Positions 18,474-27,266 of a DNA stretch of 64,000 bases are shown one piece after another. The notes below the pieces were generated by a model. That model was not told the origin of the DNA. It worked only from the letters and a program-made list of their open reading frames with translations, and searched no databases. The number at the start of each line of letters is the position of its first letter. Position 1 is the stretch's first letter. The stretch is from an uncultured Roseovarius sp. GTDB taxonomy: Bacteria; Pseudomonadota; Alphaproteobacteria; Rhodobacterales; Rhodobacteraceae. A program made the translations under genes and the position numbers. The stretch covers positions 372,001 to 436,000 of the forward strand of contig NZ_CANLER010000001.1 of NCBI RefSeq assembly GCF_947489715.1. The letters are read 5' to 3'.

Positions 18474-18985
18474 CCCTGCGGATCAAAGGGCCACAACTGT
18501 GGCGTGCCCAGGATATAATCCGCGGCCCGCGCGGCGATCATCATGACCGGGGCGTTGAGGTTGGCACTGGTAATCTCGGGCAGCACCGATGCATCAACAA
18601 CTCGCAGCCCGTCCAGGCCGTGAAGTTTCAACTCCGTATCCACGACCGACATGTCGTCATGCCGCATCTTGCAGGTGCAGGAGGGATGAAAGGCAGTCTC
18701 GACCCGGGCGCGCAGCAGGGTGTCGATCTCGCTATCCGATGTCAGGTCGCCTCCCGGCGACATCTCATCTTCGCGAAACGCATAAAAGGCTGGTTGCGCC
18801 ACCATTCGCGCGCGTGATGAACGCCCTCTGTCATCTCTGCGATGTTGCGCCGGTCACTGAGGTAACCAAAGAACATCAGCGGGGCGCTTTGCGGTCTGCG
18901 GGCGCGGCCTCAAGCAGCAATACCTCGTGCCGCCCATACCGGCTCAGCGCTTCTGCCATCACGCAGCCTGCCGATCCGGCGCCGT
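18470..18985 (-). pseudogene. Remnant of a GMC/choline dehydrogenase-like oxidoreductase
   Basis: Three pieces of one GMC flavoprotein lie in order but in different frames. The first (about 18985-18876) has the FAD motif GAGSAGCVMAEALSR and VLLLEAAP and stops early. The second (about 18885-18806) reads PLMFFGYLSDRRNIAEMTEGVHHAR. The third (18805-18470) is the conserved C terminus, with FHPSCTCKM, GLRVVDASVLPE and NAPVMMIAARAAD. Most of the usual 540 or so residues are missing, and a single missing base at about 18804 separates pieces two and three. It is not functional. Confidence 0.85.
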
Positions 18986-18988
18986 CAT

Positions 18989-19168
18989 TCAGGGTTTCCA
19001 ACGCCTTCCCAACGGCTCACTAGTCATGAAATCCGGCCAGCCGATGAAGCGCTCGGCCAAATAGAGAAGGATGCAAAGCAGTATGATCCCCAGCACCAGT
19101 TTCACGCGACCTTCGCTTGGCGGGTTTTGCACCAACCGCTTCATCCGCAGAATCCAGCGGTAGCTCAT
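18989..19168 (-). CDS. Small single-pass membrane protein downstream of hpt
   Basis: A 59-residue ORF whose ATG overlaps the hpt stop by 4 bases, so translation is probably coupled. It starts [20 protein letters not shown], has one hydrophobic helix (about residues 23-38, [17 protein letters not shown]) and then ERFIGWPDF. The basic N terminus suggests an N-in orientation. Short proteins of this form after hpt seem familiar from Rhodobacteraceae, but no function is known. Its 3' end abuts the GMC remnant, so the last few residues may be altered. Confidence 0.65.
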   Translation of the reverse strand: MSYRWILRMKRLVQNPPSEGRVKLVLGIILLCILLYLAERFIGWPDFMTSEPLGRRWKP

Positions 19169-19707
19169 GTATCGGTGAACCGCACCTTGCCGATACAGGG
19201 CAGATTCCGGTTTCTCTGGGCATAGTCGATCCCGTAACCGACCACGAATTCATCGGGTATCTCAAAACCCGTCCAATCGGCTTTGATATCTGCCTCGCGC
19301 CTCGATGGCTTGTCCAGCAGCGCGATGGTGCGCAGCTTGCGCGGATGACGGCTTTGTAACAGGTGCAGCACATGCGCCAGCGTATGGCCGGTATCCACGA
19401 TGTCCTCGACAACCAGCACGTCGCGACCCTCGATCTCGCCTCGGATATCTTTGAGAATACGCACCTCGCGGCTGCTTTCCATGGCGTTGCCGTAGGATGA
19501 GGTTTCCAGAAAATCGACTTCGACATTCATGTCCAGTTCGCGCACCAGATCGGCGATGAACACGAAAGAGCCGCGCAACAGCCCAACCACCACCAATTGG
19601 TCGCAATCCGAGAAGTCGGCTTTGATCTCATCCGCCAGCGCCTCGATCCGCGCCGCGATTGATTTGGCCGAGATCATCTGGTCGATCACATATGGACGAT
19701 CCGGCAT
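19165..19707 (-). CDS. hpt: Hypoxanthine phosphoribosyltransferase
   Basis: Purine salvage enzyme converting hypoxanthine (and guanine) with PRPP to nucleotides. The PRPP-binding motif is [14 protein letters not shown], and the [16 protein letters not shown] block is the active-site loop. With the ATG at 19707, preceded by AAGGGGTG, the protein has 180 residues, as usual. The longer upstream frame lacks a ribosome site. It is divergent from the COQ10/RatA gene. Confidence 0.93.
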   Translation of the reverse strand: MPDRPYVIDQMISAKSIAARIEALADEIKADFSDCDQLVVVGLLRGSFVFIADLVRELDMNVEVDFLETSSYGNAMESSREVRILKDIRGEIEGRDVLVVEDIVDTGHTLAHVLHLLQSRHPRKLRTIALLDKPSRREADIKADWTGFEIPDEFVVGYGIDYAQRNRNLPCIGKVRFTDT

Positions 19708-19796
19708 GACACACCCCTTGCACTTTTGCTGCCAGTCTATGAAATAGCGCGCTACTGTCACGCCAAAAATTCGCAATCCCAAAGTTCACAAGTCCC

Positions 19797-20258
19797 ATGC
19801 CCACCCATTCCGAGACACGCCACTTACCGTTTGAAGCCCGGCAGATGTATGATCTGGTGGCGGATGTTGCGCGCTACCCTGAATTCCTGCCCTGGACAGC
19901 CGCCGCCAGGGTGCGATCGGTGACCCCGCAGGATGACGGATCACAGGTGATGGATGCCGATCTGGTGATCAGTTTCAAACTCTTCCGCGAGCGATTTCGC
20001 AGCCGGGTGGTGCTGTGGCCTGATGATCTCAAAATCGACACGGAATATCTGGACGGGCCGTTCAAATACATGAAATCGAACTGGGCATTTGCCGAGGCCG
20101 AAAATGGTTGCGACATATCGTTCTTTGTTGATTTCGAGTTTCGCAATCGCCTGCTGCAAAAAGCAGCGGGGCTTTTCTTTTACGAGGCGATGCAGCGTAT
20201 CGTGCGTGCCTTCGAGGACCGGGCACGGCAATTGCACGGACCGCACGCATCGGCCTGA
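19797..20258 (+). CDS. COQ10/RatA-type START domain protein
   Basis: A 153-residue protein of the SRPBCC/START fold (PF03364), with the family opening HLPFEARQMYDLVADVARYPEFLPW. In mitochondria and proteobacteria such proteins bind coenzyme Q and support respiration; the label RatA, toxin of a toxin-antitoxin pair, comes from E. coli, and no antitoxin gene of the RatB kind is next to it. The coenzyme Q role is therefore more likely. It lies 14 bases before the MmgE/PrpD gene. Confidence 0.85.
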   Translation: MPTHSETRHLPFEARQMYDLVADVARYPEFLPWTAAARVRSVTPQDDGSQVMDADLVISFKLFRERFRSRVVLWPDDLKIDTEYLDGPFKYMKSNWAFAEAENGCDISFFVDFEFRNRLLQKAAGLFFYEAMQRIVRAFEDRARQLHGPHASA

Positions 20259-20272
20259 ACGAAGGGGTTTCA

Positions 20273-21565
20273 TTGTTGATCGCGCAACGACTGGCAGAGT
20301 TTTCGGCCATCCAAAGCCTGCCCCGACCGGCGATGGATGTGATGCGCCTGTCGCTGCTGGATTGGTGTGCGGTCGGGGTGGCTGGCCGTGATGAACCCGT
20401 GGCAAAAATTCTGCGGGATCAGGCGGTTGAGGAAGGCGGCGCGCCCCAGGCTGCGCTGATCGGAAGCAATGTGCGCATTCCGGCCCGCGCCGCGGCACTG
20501 GTCAATGGCGCAACAAGCCATGCGCTCGATTACGACGACACCCATTTTGCCCATATCGGCCACCCATCGGTTGCCGTGCTCCCAGCTGCTCTGGCGACCG
20601 CGCAGCTTTGCAACGCGTCGGGGCAAGCGTTGCAGGAGGCGGCTCTGATTGGTGCCGAAGCCTCGATCCGGGTGGGCCTGTGGTTGGGGCGCGCGCATTA
20701 TCAGGCCGGATTTCACCAAACCGCGACCGCCGGGGCCTTCGGGGCCTGCCTGTCTGCCTGTCGTTTGCTAGGCTTGGATCTGGCACAGACCGTCTTGGCG
20801 CTTGGTCTGGTTTCGACCCGTGCGTCTGGGCTCAAATCGCAATTCGGGACGATGGGCAAGCCGATGAACGCCGGCATCGCCGCTGCCAACGGGGTTGAGG
20901 CCGCGTTGCTGGCGCAGCGCGGTTTTGTCAGCAGGGACGATGCGCTTGACGGCCTGCAAGGGTTTGGCCCGACACATCACGGCGAAGGCAGCGAAAGCGC
21001 CTGGGACGGGCTGGGACAAAGCTGGCTCTTTGAAACCGTTAGCCACAAGTTTCACGCCTGTTGCCACGGGCTGCATGCGATGCTTGAGGCGCTGACGCCA
21101 CAAATCGGCATTCCTGTTCATGACATCGATCGTGTTGAAATCATGACCCATTCCCGATGGCTGTCTGTCTGTAACATCGAGGTTCCGAAAACCGGTCTGG
21201 AGGCCAAGTTCAGCTATCGGCTGACCGCCGCGATGCGCCTGGCGGGGTATGACACCAGCTTGCCGGACAGCTTCAATGACCGCCTTTGCCGGGATGAGTC
21301 GCTGGTTGCGCTGCGCGACAGGGTTAGGGTGTCGGCGCAGGAAACGCTCAGTGAAATGCAGGCGCATGTGGTTCTGCACACCATTCATGGGACGAAACAC
21401 GAACTGACGCACGATCTGGATGCGCCGCTGCCCTATGCTGATCGCGAGGTGCGTTTACGGGCCAAAGCCACTGCGCTGATCGGGCTGGACAGGGCCGAAA
21501 AGCTCTGGCGAATGATCTCTGACGCCGCCCCGCCCGATACGATTGCAAGTGCTATATCCAACTGA
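20273..21565 (+). CDS. MmgE/PrpD family protein
   Basis: A 430-residue protein of the 2-methylcitrate dehydratase/aconitate decarboxylase fold (PF03972). Typical blocks are NGATSHALDYDDTHFAHIGHPSVAVLPA and HKFHACCHGLHAM. The start is TTG with GAAGGGG upstream. No methylcitrate cycle genes are nearby, so the substrate is open; many marine members are of unknown function. It ends at a hairpin shared with amtB. Confidence 0.85.
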   Translation: MLIAQRLAEFSAIQSLPRPAMDVMRLSLLDWCAVGVAGRDEPVAKILRDQAVEEGGAPQAALIGSNVRIPARAAALVNGATSHALDYDDTHFAHIGHPSVAVLPAALATAQLCNASGQALQEAALIGAEASIRVGLWLGRAHYQAGFHQTATAGAFGACLSACRLLGLDLAQTVLALGLVSTRASGLKSQFGTMGKPMNAGIAAANGVEAALLAQRGFVSRDDALDGLQGFGPTHHGEGSESAWDGLGQSWLFETVSHKFHACCHGLHAMLEALTPQIGIPVHDIDRVEIMTHSRWLSVCNIEVPKTGLEAKFSYRLTAAMRLAGYDTSLPDSFNDRLCRDESLVALRDRVRVSAQETLSEMQAHVVLHTIHGTKHELTHDLDAPLPYADREVRLRAKATALIGLDRAEKLWRMISDAAPPDTIASAISN

Positions 21566-21568
21566 AAA

Positions 21569-21588
21569 CGGGTCCGTGATCGGACCCG
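21569..21588 (-). terminator. Terminator of amtB
   Basis: CGGGTCCG-TGAT-CGGACCCG is a perfect 8-bp hairpin between two convergent genes. TTTT follows on the minus strand, so it mainly serves amtB; the plus side has no T run. Confidence 0.65.
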
Positions 21589-21613
21589 CCGCTTGCCGAT
21601 GCATCGCGATTGT

Positions 21614-22792
21614 TCAGCTTGTCATGTCATATGCCCGTTCGCCGTGAACTTCGAGGTCCAGACCGTTGGTTTCCGTCTCGAGATCCACCCGCAGAGGCGT
21701 CAGAAGACCGACCAATTTGACCAGCACAATCGTGACGATGCAGGTGAAAACCCCAACGATTACAAGCGATCCCAGCTGCGCCGCCCAGTTTCCGGCGCCG
21801 AATGCCGCGATCATGATCGTGCCGAAGATACCGCCGACACCGTGAACGGCAAAGACATCCAGCGTGTCGTCGATCTGTAGCTTTTCGCGGATCGTGATGA
21901 CGGCCTCCTGGCACAGGATACCGGCGACCGCGCCAATAATCAGCGCTTCAACCGGGCCGACAAAGCCACTGGCGGGTGTGATTGACGCCAGCCCCGCGAT
22001 GGTGCCCGTCACCATGCCCACAAGGGACGCCTTGCCAAACTTGATCCGTTCCCACAGCGCCCAGGAAAGCGAGGCGGTGGCGGCCGAGATATGCGTGACG
22101 GTCAGCGCCATCGCAGCACCACCATCCGCAGCCAGTTGCGAGCCACCGTTGAAGCCGAACCACCCCACCCAGAGCATCGCTGCGCCAATCATCACGAAGC
22201 CGGGGCTGTGCGGCGGCGTTGTGCGGTTTTTGCGAGGGCCGAGGAAGACGGCGATGATCAACGCCGCAAGGCCCGCGGTCTCATGCACAACGATGCCGCC
22301 CGCGAAATCCCGGACACCGGTTTCGCCAAAGATGCCGCCATCTGCTAGAAAGCCGCCGCCCCAGATCCAATGGGTGACGGGCGCATAGCACAGCAGCATC
22401 CAAAGCCCTGAAAACATAAGAACAAACCCAAAACCAATACGCTCGACATAGGCCCCCACTATCAGCGCAGGCGTGATGATCGCAAAGGTCATCTGGAACG
22501 CAAAGAACAGAACCTCGGGCAAGCTGCCGGACAGCGTGTCGGCAGTAATGCCGGACAGGAACGCCTTGCCTAGACCGCCCCAGACCGCGCCGCCATCGCC
22601 GAAGGCAATCGAATAGCCAAAGGCAAACCATAGGACGCTCATCAGACAGGCAATCGCGTAACACTGCATGAAAACGCTGAGCACGTTTCGGGCGCGCACG
22701 AGGCCACCGTAGAAAAGTGCCAGGCCGGGGAGGGTCATGAATAAGACAAGTGCCGTGGCGACGATGATCCAGGCTGTGTCTGCTCCGTTCAT
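21614..22792 (-). CDS. amtB: Ammonium transporter AmtB
   Basis: Trimeric ammonium channel of the inner membrane. About eleven hydrophobic helices are visible, without a cleaved signal. The pore histidines are in IVVHETAGLAAL and VFAVHGVGGIFGT. At 392 residues it is at the short end. No glnK lies beside it, unlike in most proteobacteria. AGAGGAAAGAG precedes the ATG. Its closeness to ntrBC fits nitrogen control, though no NtrC site was identified. Confidence 0.93.
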   Translation of the reverse strand: MNGADTAWIIVATALVLFMTLPGLALFYGGLVRARNVLSVFMQCYAIACLMSVLWFAFGYSIAFGDGGAVWGGLGKAFLSGITADTLSGSLPEVLFFAFQMTFAIITPALIVGAYVERIGFGFVLMFSGLWMLLCYAPVTHWIWGGGFLADGGIFGETGVRDFAGGIVVHETAGLAALIIAVFLGPRKNRTTPPHSPGFVMIGAAMLWVGWFGFNGGSQLAADGGAAMALTVTHISAATASLSWALWERIKFGKASLVGMVTGTIAGLASITPASGFVGPVEALIIGAVAGILCQEAVITIREKLQIDDTLDVFAVHGVGGIFGTIMIAAFGAGNWAAQLGSLVIVGVFTCIVTIVLVKLVGLLTPLRVDLETETNGLDLEVHGERAYDMTS

Positions 22793-22953
22793 ATCTCTTT
22801 CCTCTGTGCTGAGATTTTGGACATTTCGCGGGTGAGAAAGCCAAATTTCAGAGCGTTAGAAAGAAATCAGGGGTAATTTGCCGGCAAAGAGGTCAGAAAT
22901 ACCGGAAAATGCACCGGAATTAGGCGGATTTGATGTGGATGCCTAATTTTGCG

Positions 22954-23424
22954 TCAGAGTTGGTCTGTCGCCTCTGCCAGCAATTTCAGCGCATGTTCGG
23001 TGCTGGCGTCGCGGACCCTGCTGCGGCCAAGGGCGCCGAATTCGACAGTATGTGCCGTGGCGCTGGTTTTGGTGGCAATACCGAAACAGACACGGCCCTC
23101 GGGTTTGAATTCCGATCCGCCGGGTCCGGCGATGCCGGTAATGGAAACGGCGATGTCCACGGCGGCATTTTTCAATGCGCCCCGGGCCATTTCAAAGGCG
23201 GTTTCCTCGGCCACCGCGCCATGGGTTTCTAGCGTTGTGGGGGATACGCCCAGCATGTGAATTTTTGCGTTATTTGAATAGGTTACGAAGCCACATTCAA
23301 CCACGTCCGATGATCCCGGAATATCGGTCAGAGCGGCCGCGACCATGCCACCGGTGCAGCTTTCGGCCGTGGCAAATCTCAGCCCCTTTTCGCGAGCTTT
23401 TTGCAGCAGGTCAGCGATGTTCAT
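22954..23424 (-). CDS. pncC: CinA C-terminal domain protein (nicotinamide-nucleotide amidohydrolase type)
   Basis: A 156-residue stand-alone CinA C-terminal domain. Signature blocks are ATAESCTGGMVAAALTD, GFVTYSNNAKIHMLGV and ITGIAGPGG. Members deamidate nicotinamide mononucleotide for pyridine nucleotide recycling. The ATG at 23424 overlaps the pgpA stop by 4 bases, forming the end of an ispDF-pgpA-cinA operon. Confidence 0.9.
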   Translation of the reverse strand: MNIADLLQKAREKGLRFATAESCTGGMVAAALTDIPGSSDVVECGFVTYSNNAKIHMLGVSPTTLETHGAVAEETAFEMARGALKNAAVDIAVSITGIAGPGGSEFKPEGRVCFGIATKTSATAHTVEFGALGRSRVRDASTEHALKLLAEATDQL

Positions 23425-23921
23425 ATCGCCAGTATCCCATGTGCCGCGCCGGCCAGAAGGGCGACGCCGATGGCGGCGAAAACACCGGCGATGATGTCGT
23501 CGAGCATGACGCCCAAGGCATCGCCACGGCGGTCGGCCCAGCCGATGGGGCCGGGCTTGAGAATGTCGAAGAGACGGAAGAGCAGGAAGGCAGAAATCCA
23601 ACCGGGCCAAAGACTTAGGATATCTGCATCGACATGGGAGGCGCCAAGCGACAGGGGCAGGATGGCGATCCACTGGCCCGCAACCTCATCAATCACGATC
23701 TCGGACGGGTCGTGATCTCCTTTTCCCTTTGTTTCCAGAGAGGTAGCCCACCAACCTGATGCAAACGCCACCAGAATGCCGATGATCAACAGGGGCGTGC
23801 CCCCGATCATATGCAGCAGCCAGCCCACCGGTAACGCCGCAAGGGAGCCCCAGGTGCCAGGGGCCGGGCGCAAGTGGCCGACCCAGAAAAACGTTGCAAT
23901 CGAATGGGTTAGCATGCTCAT
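23421..23921 (-). CDS. pgpA: Phosphatidylglycerophosphatase A
   Basis: Inner-membrane phosphatase making phosphatidylglycerol from its phosphate. The 166-residue protein starts with [23 protein letters not shown] and has the conserved acidic block [14 protein letters not shown], with several membrane helices after it. It overlaps ispDF upstream and cinA downstream by 4 bases each. Confidence 0.93.
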   Translation of the reverse strand: MSMLTHSIATFFWVGHLRPAPGTWGSLAALPVGWLLHMIGGTPLLIIGILVAFASGWWATSLETKGKGDHDPSEIVIDEVAGQWIAILPLSLGASHVDADILSLWPGWISAFLLFRLFDILKPGPIGWADRRGDALGVMLDDIIAGVFAAIGVALLAGAAHGILAI

Positions 23922-25048
23922 GATCGCACCAGCGTGGCGATGGCCTGGGCCGCGATCCCTTCGCCCCGACCGGTGAAGCCGAGTCGCTCGGACGTGGTGG
24001 CCTTGACCGAGATGCGATCAATTTCCACGGATGTGATGTCTGAAAGGGTCTGCCGCATGGCATCGGCATGGTGCCCGATCTTGGGGTGTTCGCAGATCAG
24101 GGTGACGTCCATGCTGCTGATTTTAAACCCTTTTTCCGTCGCCAGATCAGAGGCGTGCCGCAGGAAAATATGGCTTTCGGCACCTTTCCACTGGGGATCG
24201 GACGGGGGGAAATGCCGCCCGATATCACCCGCTGCCATTGCACCATATATGGCGTCGGTGAGCGCGTGCATGCCAACATCTGCATCTGAATGTCCTTGAA
24301 GCCCGCGATCATGGGGCAGTTTCACGCCGCAGAGAACCACGTGGTCCCCGGGGCCGAAACGGTGGACATCGTAACCTGAGCCTGTGCGTATATCCATTTG
24401 ACCTTGCAATATTTTTTCGGCCCGTACGAAATCCTCGGGCGTGGTGATCTTGAGGTTATTCTCGTCGCCGTCAATGATCGTCACCTCGATCCCGGCGGCA
24501 CGGGCGACCTCGACATCATCGGCGGCATCGCCCTGGTAGGCGCGGTGGGCCGCAAGAATATCTTTGAAAACAAAGCCTTGCGGTGTTTGCGCACGATAAA
24601 GACCGGTGCGGTCCTGGGTGCCGCTGACCGTGCCATCCGCGCCATGCCAGAGCGCGTCGGTGACCGGCAGGGCCGGAGCGACGGCGGTGCGGGTTTCCAG
24701 AGTTGCAACAGTGTAAACAATGTACGCGGATTGTGTACACATTCGCGCGACGTCGTGGATCAGCACATGAGTCACGTCGGACCCGTCGAGAAACTCCAGC
24801 CCGCTCAGCACCGAGGCGACCCGGGTGGCACCGCCTGTCGTAACCTCGACCCGGTCGGTTGGCGCGAAACGGTCGAGATCGTCGGGATGCAGGACCACCA
24901 CGATACTGTCGATCCCGGCGGCGTTCAGGAAGGCATCGACCGTCCAGTCGATCACCCGCTTTCCGGCCACGACCTGCCATTGCTTGGGCAGATCGCCCCC
25001 GGCGCGGGTGCCGCGACCGGCGGCGACGATGATGGCGGCGGTTCTCAT
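23918..25048 (-). CDS. ispDF: Bifunctional IspD/IspF (MEP pathway)
   Basis: Fused enzyme of 376 residues. The first 220 or so are 2-C-methyl-D-erythritol 4-phosphate cytidylyltransferase, with the CTP site [19 protein letters not shown]. The rest, from [14 protein letters not shown], is MECDP synthase, with the metal site [16 protein letters not shown] and the C-terminal [18 protein letters not shown]. The fusion is characteristic of alphaproteobacteria. It heads the operon with pgpA and cinA and is divergent from the dusB-ntrBC operon. Confidence 0.95.
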   Translation of the reverse strand: MRTAAIIVAAGRGTRAGGDLPKQWQVVAGKRVIDWTVDAFLNAAGIDSIVVVLHPDDLDRFAPTDRVEVTTGGATRVASVLSGLEFLDGSDVTHVLIHDVARMCTQSAYIVYTVATLETRTAVAPALPVTDALWHGADGTVSGTQDRTGLYRAQTPQGFVFKDILAAHRAYQGDAADDVEVARAAGIEVTIIDGDENNLKITTPEDFVRAEKILQGQMDIRTGSGYDVHRFGPGDHVVLCGVKLPHDRGLQGHSDADVGMHALTDAIYGAMAAGDIGRHFPPSDPQWKGAESHIFLRHASDLATEKGFKISSMDVTLICEHPKIGHHADAMRQTLSDITSVEIDRISVKATTSERLGFTGRGEGIAAQAIATLVRS

Positions 25049-25095
25049 GCCCTCTGATTACGGCGCGATGTGAATAAGCGCAATGGTGGGCATAG

Positions 25096-25114
25096 TTGCC
25101 TAAAAAATAGGCAA
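25096..25114. promoter_or_regulatory. Inverted repeat between ispDF and dusB-ntrBC
   Basis: TTGCCTA-AAAAA-TAGGCAA is a perfect 7-bp inverted repeat in the divergent promoter region. Because both flanking genes point away from it, a terminator is unlikely and an operator is the better reading. Confidence 0.45.
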
Positions 25115-25206
25115 TTTGCTCCGCGGCAGGTCGATTTCACCCCTGCAAACATTGTTTAACATTGGGTTTCTGCGTAGAACGGTGCCGCTGCACAAGGATT
25201 AGGCAT

Positions 25207-26202
25207 TTGGCGTTGCCCGTGACAAAAACTGCGAATTCCCCGGCTGTTTTGCTGGCGCCGCTGGCGGGAATCACCGACCTGCCGTTTCGTACGCTGGTGT
25301 CGCGGTTCGGTGCCGGTCTGGTGGTGAGCGAGATGATCGCCAGCCAGGAAATGGTGCAGGCCAAGCCCGGCGTGCGGGAAAAGGCCGAACTGGGGTTTGG
25401 CATCGCCAACACGGCGGTGCAGCTGGCCGGGCGCGAGGCGCATTGGATGGCCGAGGCGGCGCGGCTGGTCGAAGCGAATGGCGCGCGGATCATTGACATC
25501 AACATGGGGTGCCCTGCCAAGAAGGTGACCAGTGCCAGTGGCGCGGGAGCGAGCGGGTCGGCCTTGATGAAGGACCTGGACCATGCGCTGAGCCTGATCG
25601 AGGCGGTGGTGGGCGCGGTCAGCGTACCGGTGACGCTGAAAACCCGGCTGGGTTGGGATTACGCGCTGCTGAATGCGCCCGACCTGGCGCGGCGGGCGGA
25701 AGAGGCGGGCATTCGGATGATCACCATCCACGGACGCACCCGCTGTCAGTTCTACAAGGGCCATGCGGATTGGGCCGCGATCCGCGCCGTGAAAGAGGCA
25801 GTGAACATCCCGGTCATCGCCAATGGGGATATCGTCGACGTGGCCAGCGCGCGCGAAGCGCTGCGCCTGTCAGGGGCCGATGGTGTGATGATCGGGCGCG
25901 GCGCGCAGGGGCGGCCCTGGAAGCTGGCCGAAGTGGCACAGGCGTTGAGCGGTGGCCCCGCGCCGATCATCCCGCACGGCGCGGCATTGGCCGATCTGGT
26001 CTGTGGGCATTATGAGGAGATGATCGCGTTTTACGGGGCCGAGCTGGGCAACCGGGTGGGGCGCAAGCATCTGGGCTGGTATCTGGACGATGCGGGCACC
26101 GGCGTGGCGATGCGCAAGCGGCTGCTGACCTGTCGCGACGTGGCGGAGGTGTTGCGCCTAATCCCCGAGGCGCTGGCGGATCGCGAGAGGGCGGCGGCAT
26201 GA
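25207..26202 (+). CDS. dusB: tRNA-dihydrouridine synthase B (NifR3)
   Basis: Flavoenzyme reducing uridines in tRNA. The TIM barrel shows LAPLAGITDLPFR at the start, INMGCPAKKVTSASGAGASGSALM with the catalytic cysteine, and ITIHGRTRCQFYKGHADW. The TTG at 25207 is chosen because AAGGA lies 8 bases upstream; GTG at 25219 is possible. It is the first gene of the nifR3-ntrB-ntrC operon known from Rhodobacter, and its stop overlaps the ntrB ATG. Confidence 0.92.
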   Translation: MALPVTKTANSPAVLLAPLAGITDLPFRTLVSRFGAGLVVSEMIASQEMVQAKPGVREKAELGFGIANTAVQLAGREAHWMAEAARLVEANGARIIDINMGCPAKKVTSASGAGASGSALMKDLDHALSLIEAVVGAVSVPVTLKTRLGWDYALLNAPDLARRAEEAGIRMITIHGRTRCQFYKGHADWAAIRAVKEAVNIPVIANGDIVDVASAREALRLSGADGVMIGRGAQGRPWKLAEVAQALSGGPAPIIPHGAALADLVCGHYEEMIAFYGAELGNRVGRKHLGWYLDDAGTGVAMRKRLLTCRDVAEVLRLIPEALADRERAAA

Positions 26203-27266
26203 GCGATGACGCGATCTGGACCTCGTTACCCGTGCCGGCGCTGATGCTGGACGCCGAGGACCGGATCACACGGATCAACCCGGCGGCGGAGGGGTTCCTG
26301 ATGTCCTCGGCGCGGGCGGTTCTGGACCAGCCGGTCTGGGACAGGCTGGCGGTGGATGCGCCTCTGGAGGACGCGTTGCAGCGGGCCCGGGCCCATGATG
26401 CACCGCTGTTCGTCAACGATGTGGATGTGGGCACCGGGGACCGCGCGCCGATGCAGTGCAATCTGCAGATCGCACCGCTAAATGGCGCGCCGGGAGTGAT
26501 GCTGCTGCTGATCTCACCGCGTGAACTGGCCGGGCGGATGACGCAGAACACCTCGGTCAAGTCGGCGGCGCGGTCGGCGATCGGCATGGCCGAAATGCTG
26601 GCGCATGAGATCAAGAACCCGCTGGCGGGCATCACCGGGGCAGCGCAGCTGTTGTCGATGGGACTGAAGGCGGATGATCTGGAACTGACCGATCTGATTG
26701 TCAGCGAAAGCCGCCGCATCGTCGGGCTGCTGGATCAGGTCGAACAATTCGGCAATGTCAGCGCGCCGGATCTGCAGCCGGTGAACTTGCATGATGTGCT
26801 GGACCGGGCGCGCCGGTCGGCGATCGTGGGCTTTGCCGCGCGGATGCAGGTGCTTGAGGAATATGACCCGTCGCTGCCGCTGGCGCAGGCCGATCCGGAC
26901 CAGTTGCTGCAAGTGGTGCTGAACCTGCTGAAGAACGCGGCCGAGGCGGCGGGCGAGGGCAGTGGCAGGATCATACTGCGCAGCTATTACGAACCTTCGC
27001 TGAGGGTGCGGCAGGGCGACGGGCCGGGGCGGTCGCTGCCGCTGCAGATCGAGATCGAGGATGACGGGCCGGGCCTGCCCGACGAAATTGCCGGAGAGGT
27101 GTTCGAGCCGTTTGTGTCGGGGCGCGAAAACGGCACTGGGCTGGGGCTGGCGCTGGCGGCCAAGATCATTTCTGACCATGGCGGGTGGATTTCGGTGACC
27201 TCGGCACCGGGGCGGACGGTGTTCCGCATTTCGCTGGCGCGCGCGGATCAAAAGGGAGACGGCTGA
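26199..27266 (+). CDS. ntrB: Nitrogen regulation sensor kinase NtrB
   Basis: Cytoplasmic histidine kinase/phosphatase controlled by PII and acting on NtrC. A PAS domain ([20 protein letters not shown]) is followed by the dimerisation helix with His136 in [11 protein letters not shown], then the ATP-binding domain with [20 protein letters not shown] and [12 protein letters not shown]. The 355-residue length is normal. It overlaps dusB by 4 bases and ntrC by 1 base. Confidence 0.94.
   Translation: MSDDAIWTSLPVPALMLDAEDRITRINPAAEGFLMSSARAVLDQPVWDRLAVDAPLEDALQRARAHDAPLFVNDVDVGTGDRAPMQCNLQIAPLNGAPGVMLLLISPRELAGRMTQNTSVKSAARSAIGMAEMLAHEIKNPLAGITGAAQLLSMGLKADDLELTDLIVSESRRIVGLLDQVEQFGNVSAPDLQPVNLHDVLDRARRSAIVGFAARMQVLEEYDPSLPLAQADPDQLLQVVLNLLKNAAEAAGEGSGRIILRSYYEPSLRVRQGDGPGRSLPLQIEIEDDGPGLPDEIAGEVFEPFVSGRENGTGLGLALAAKIISDHGGWISVTSAPGRTVFRISLARADQKGDG

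Noticed and set aside
19797..20258. RatA toxin of a toxin-antitoxin module.
   Set aside because: No RatB-like partner is adjacent; the protein fits the coenzyme Q-binding COQ10 group equally or better.
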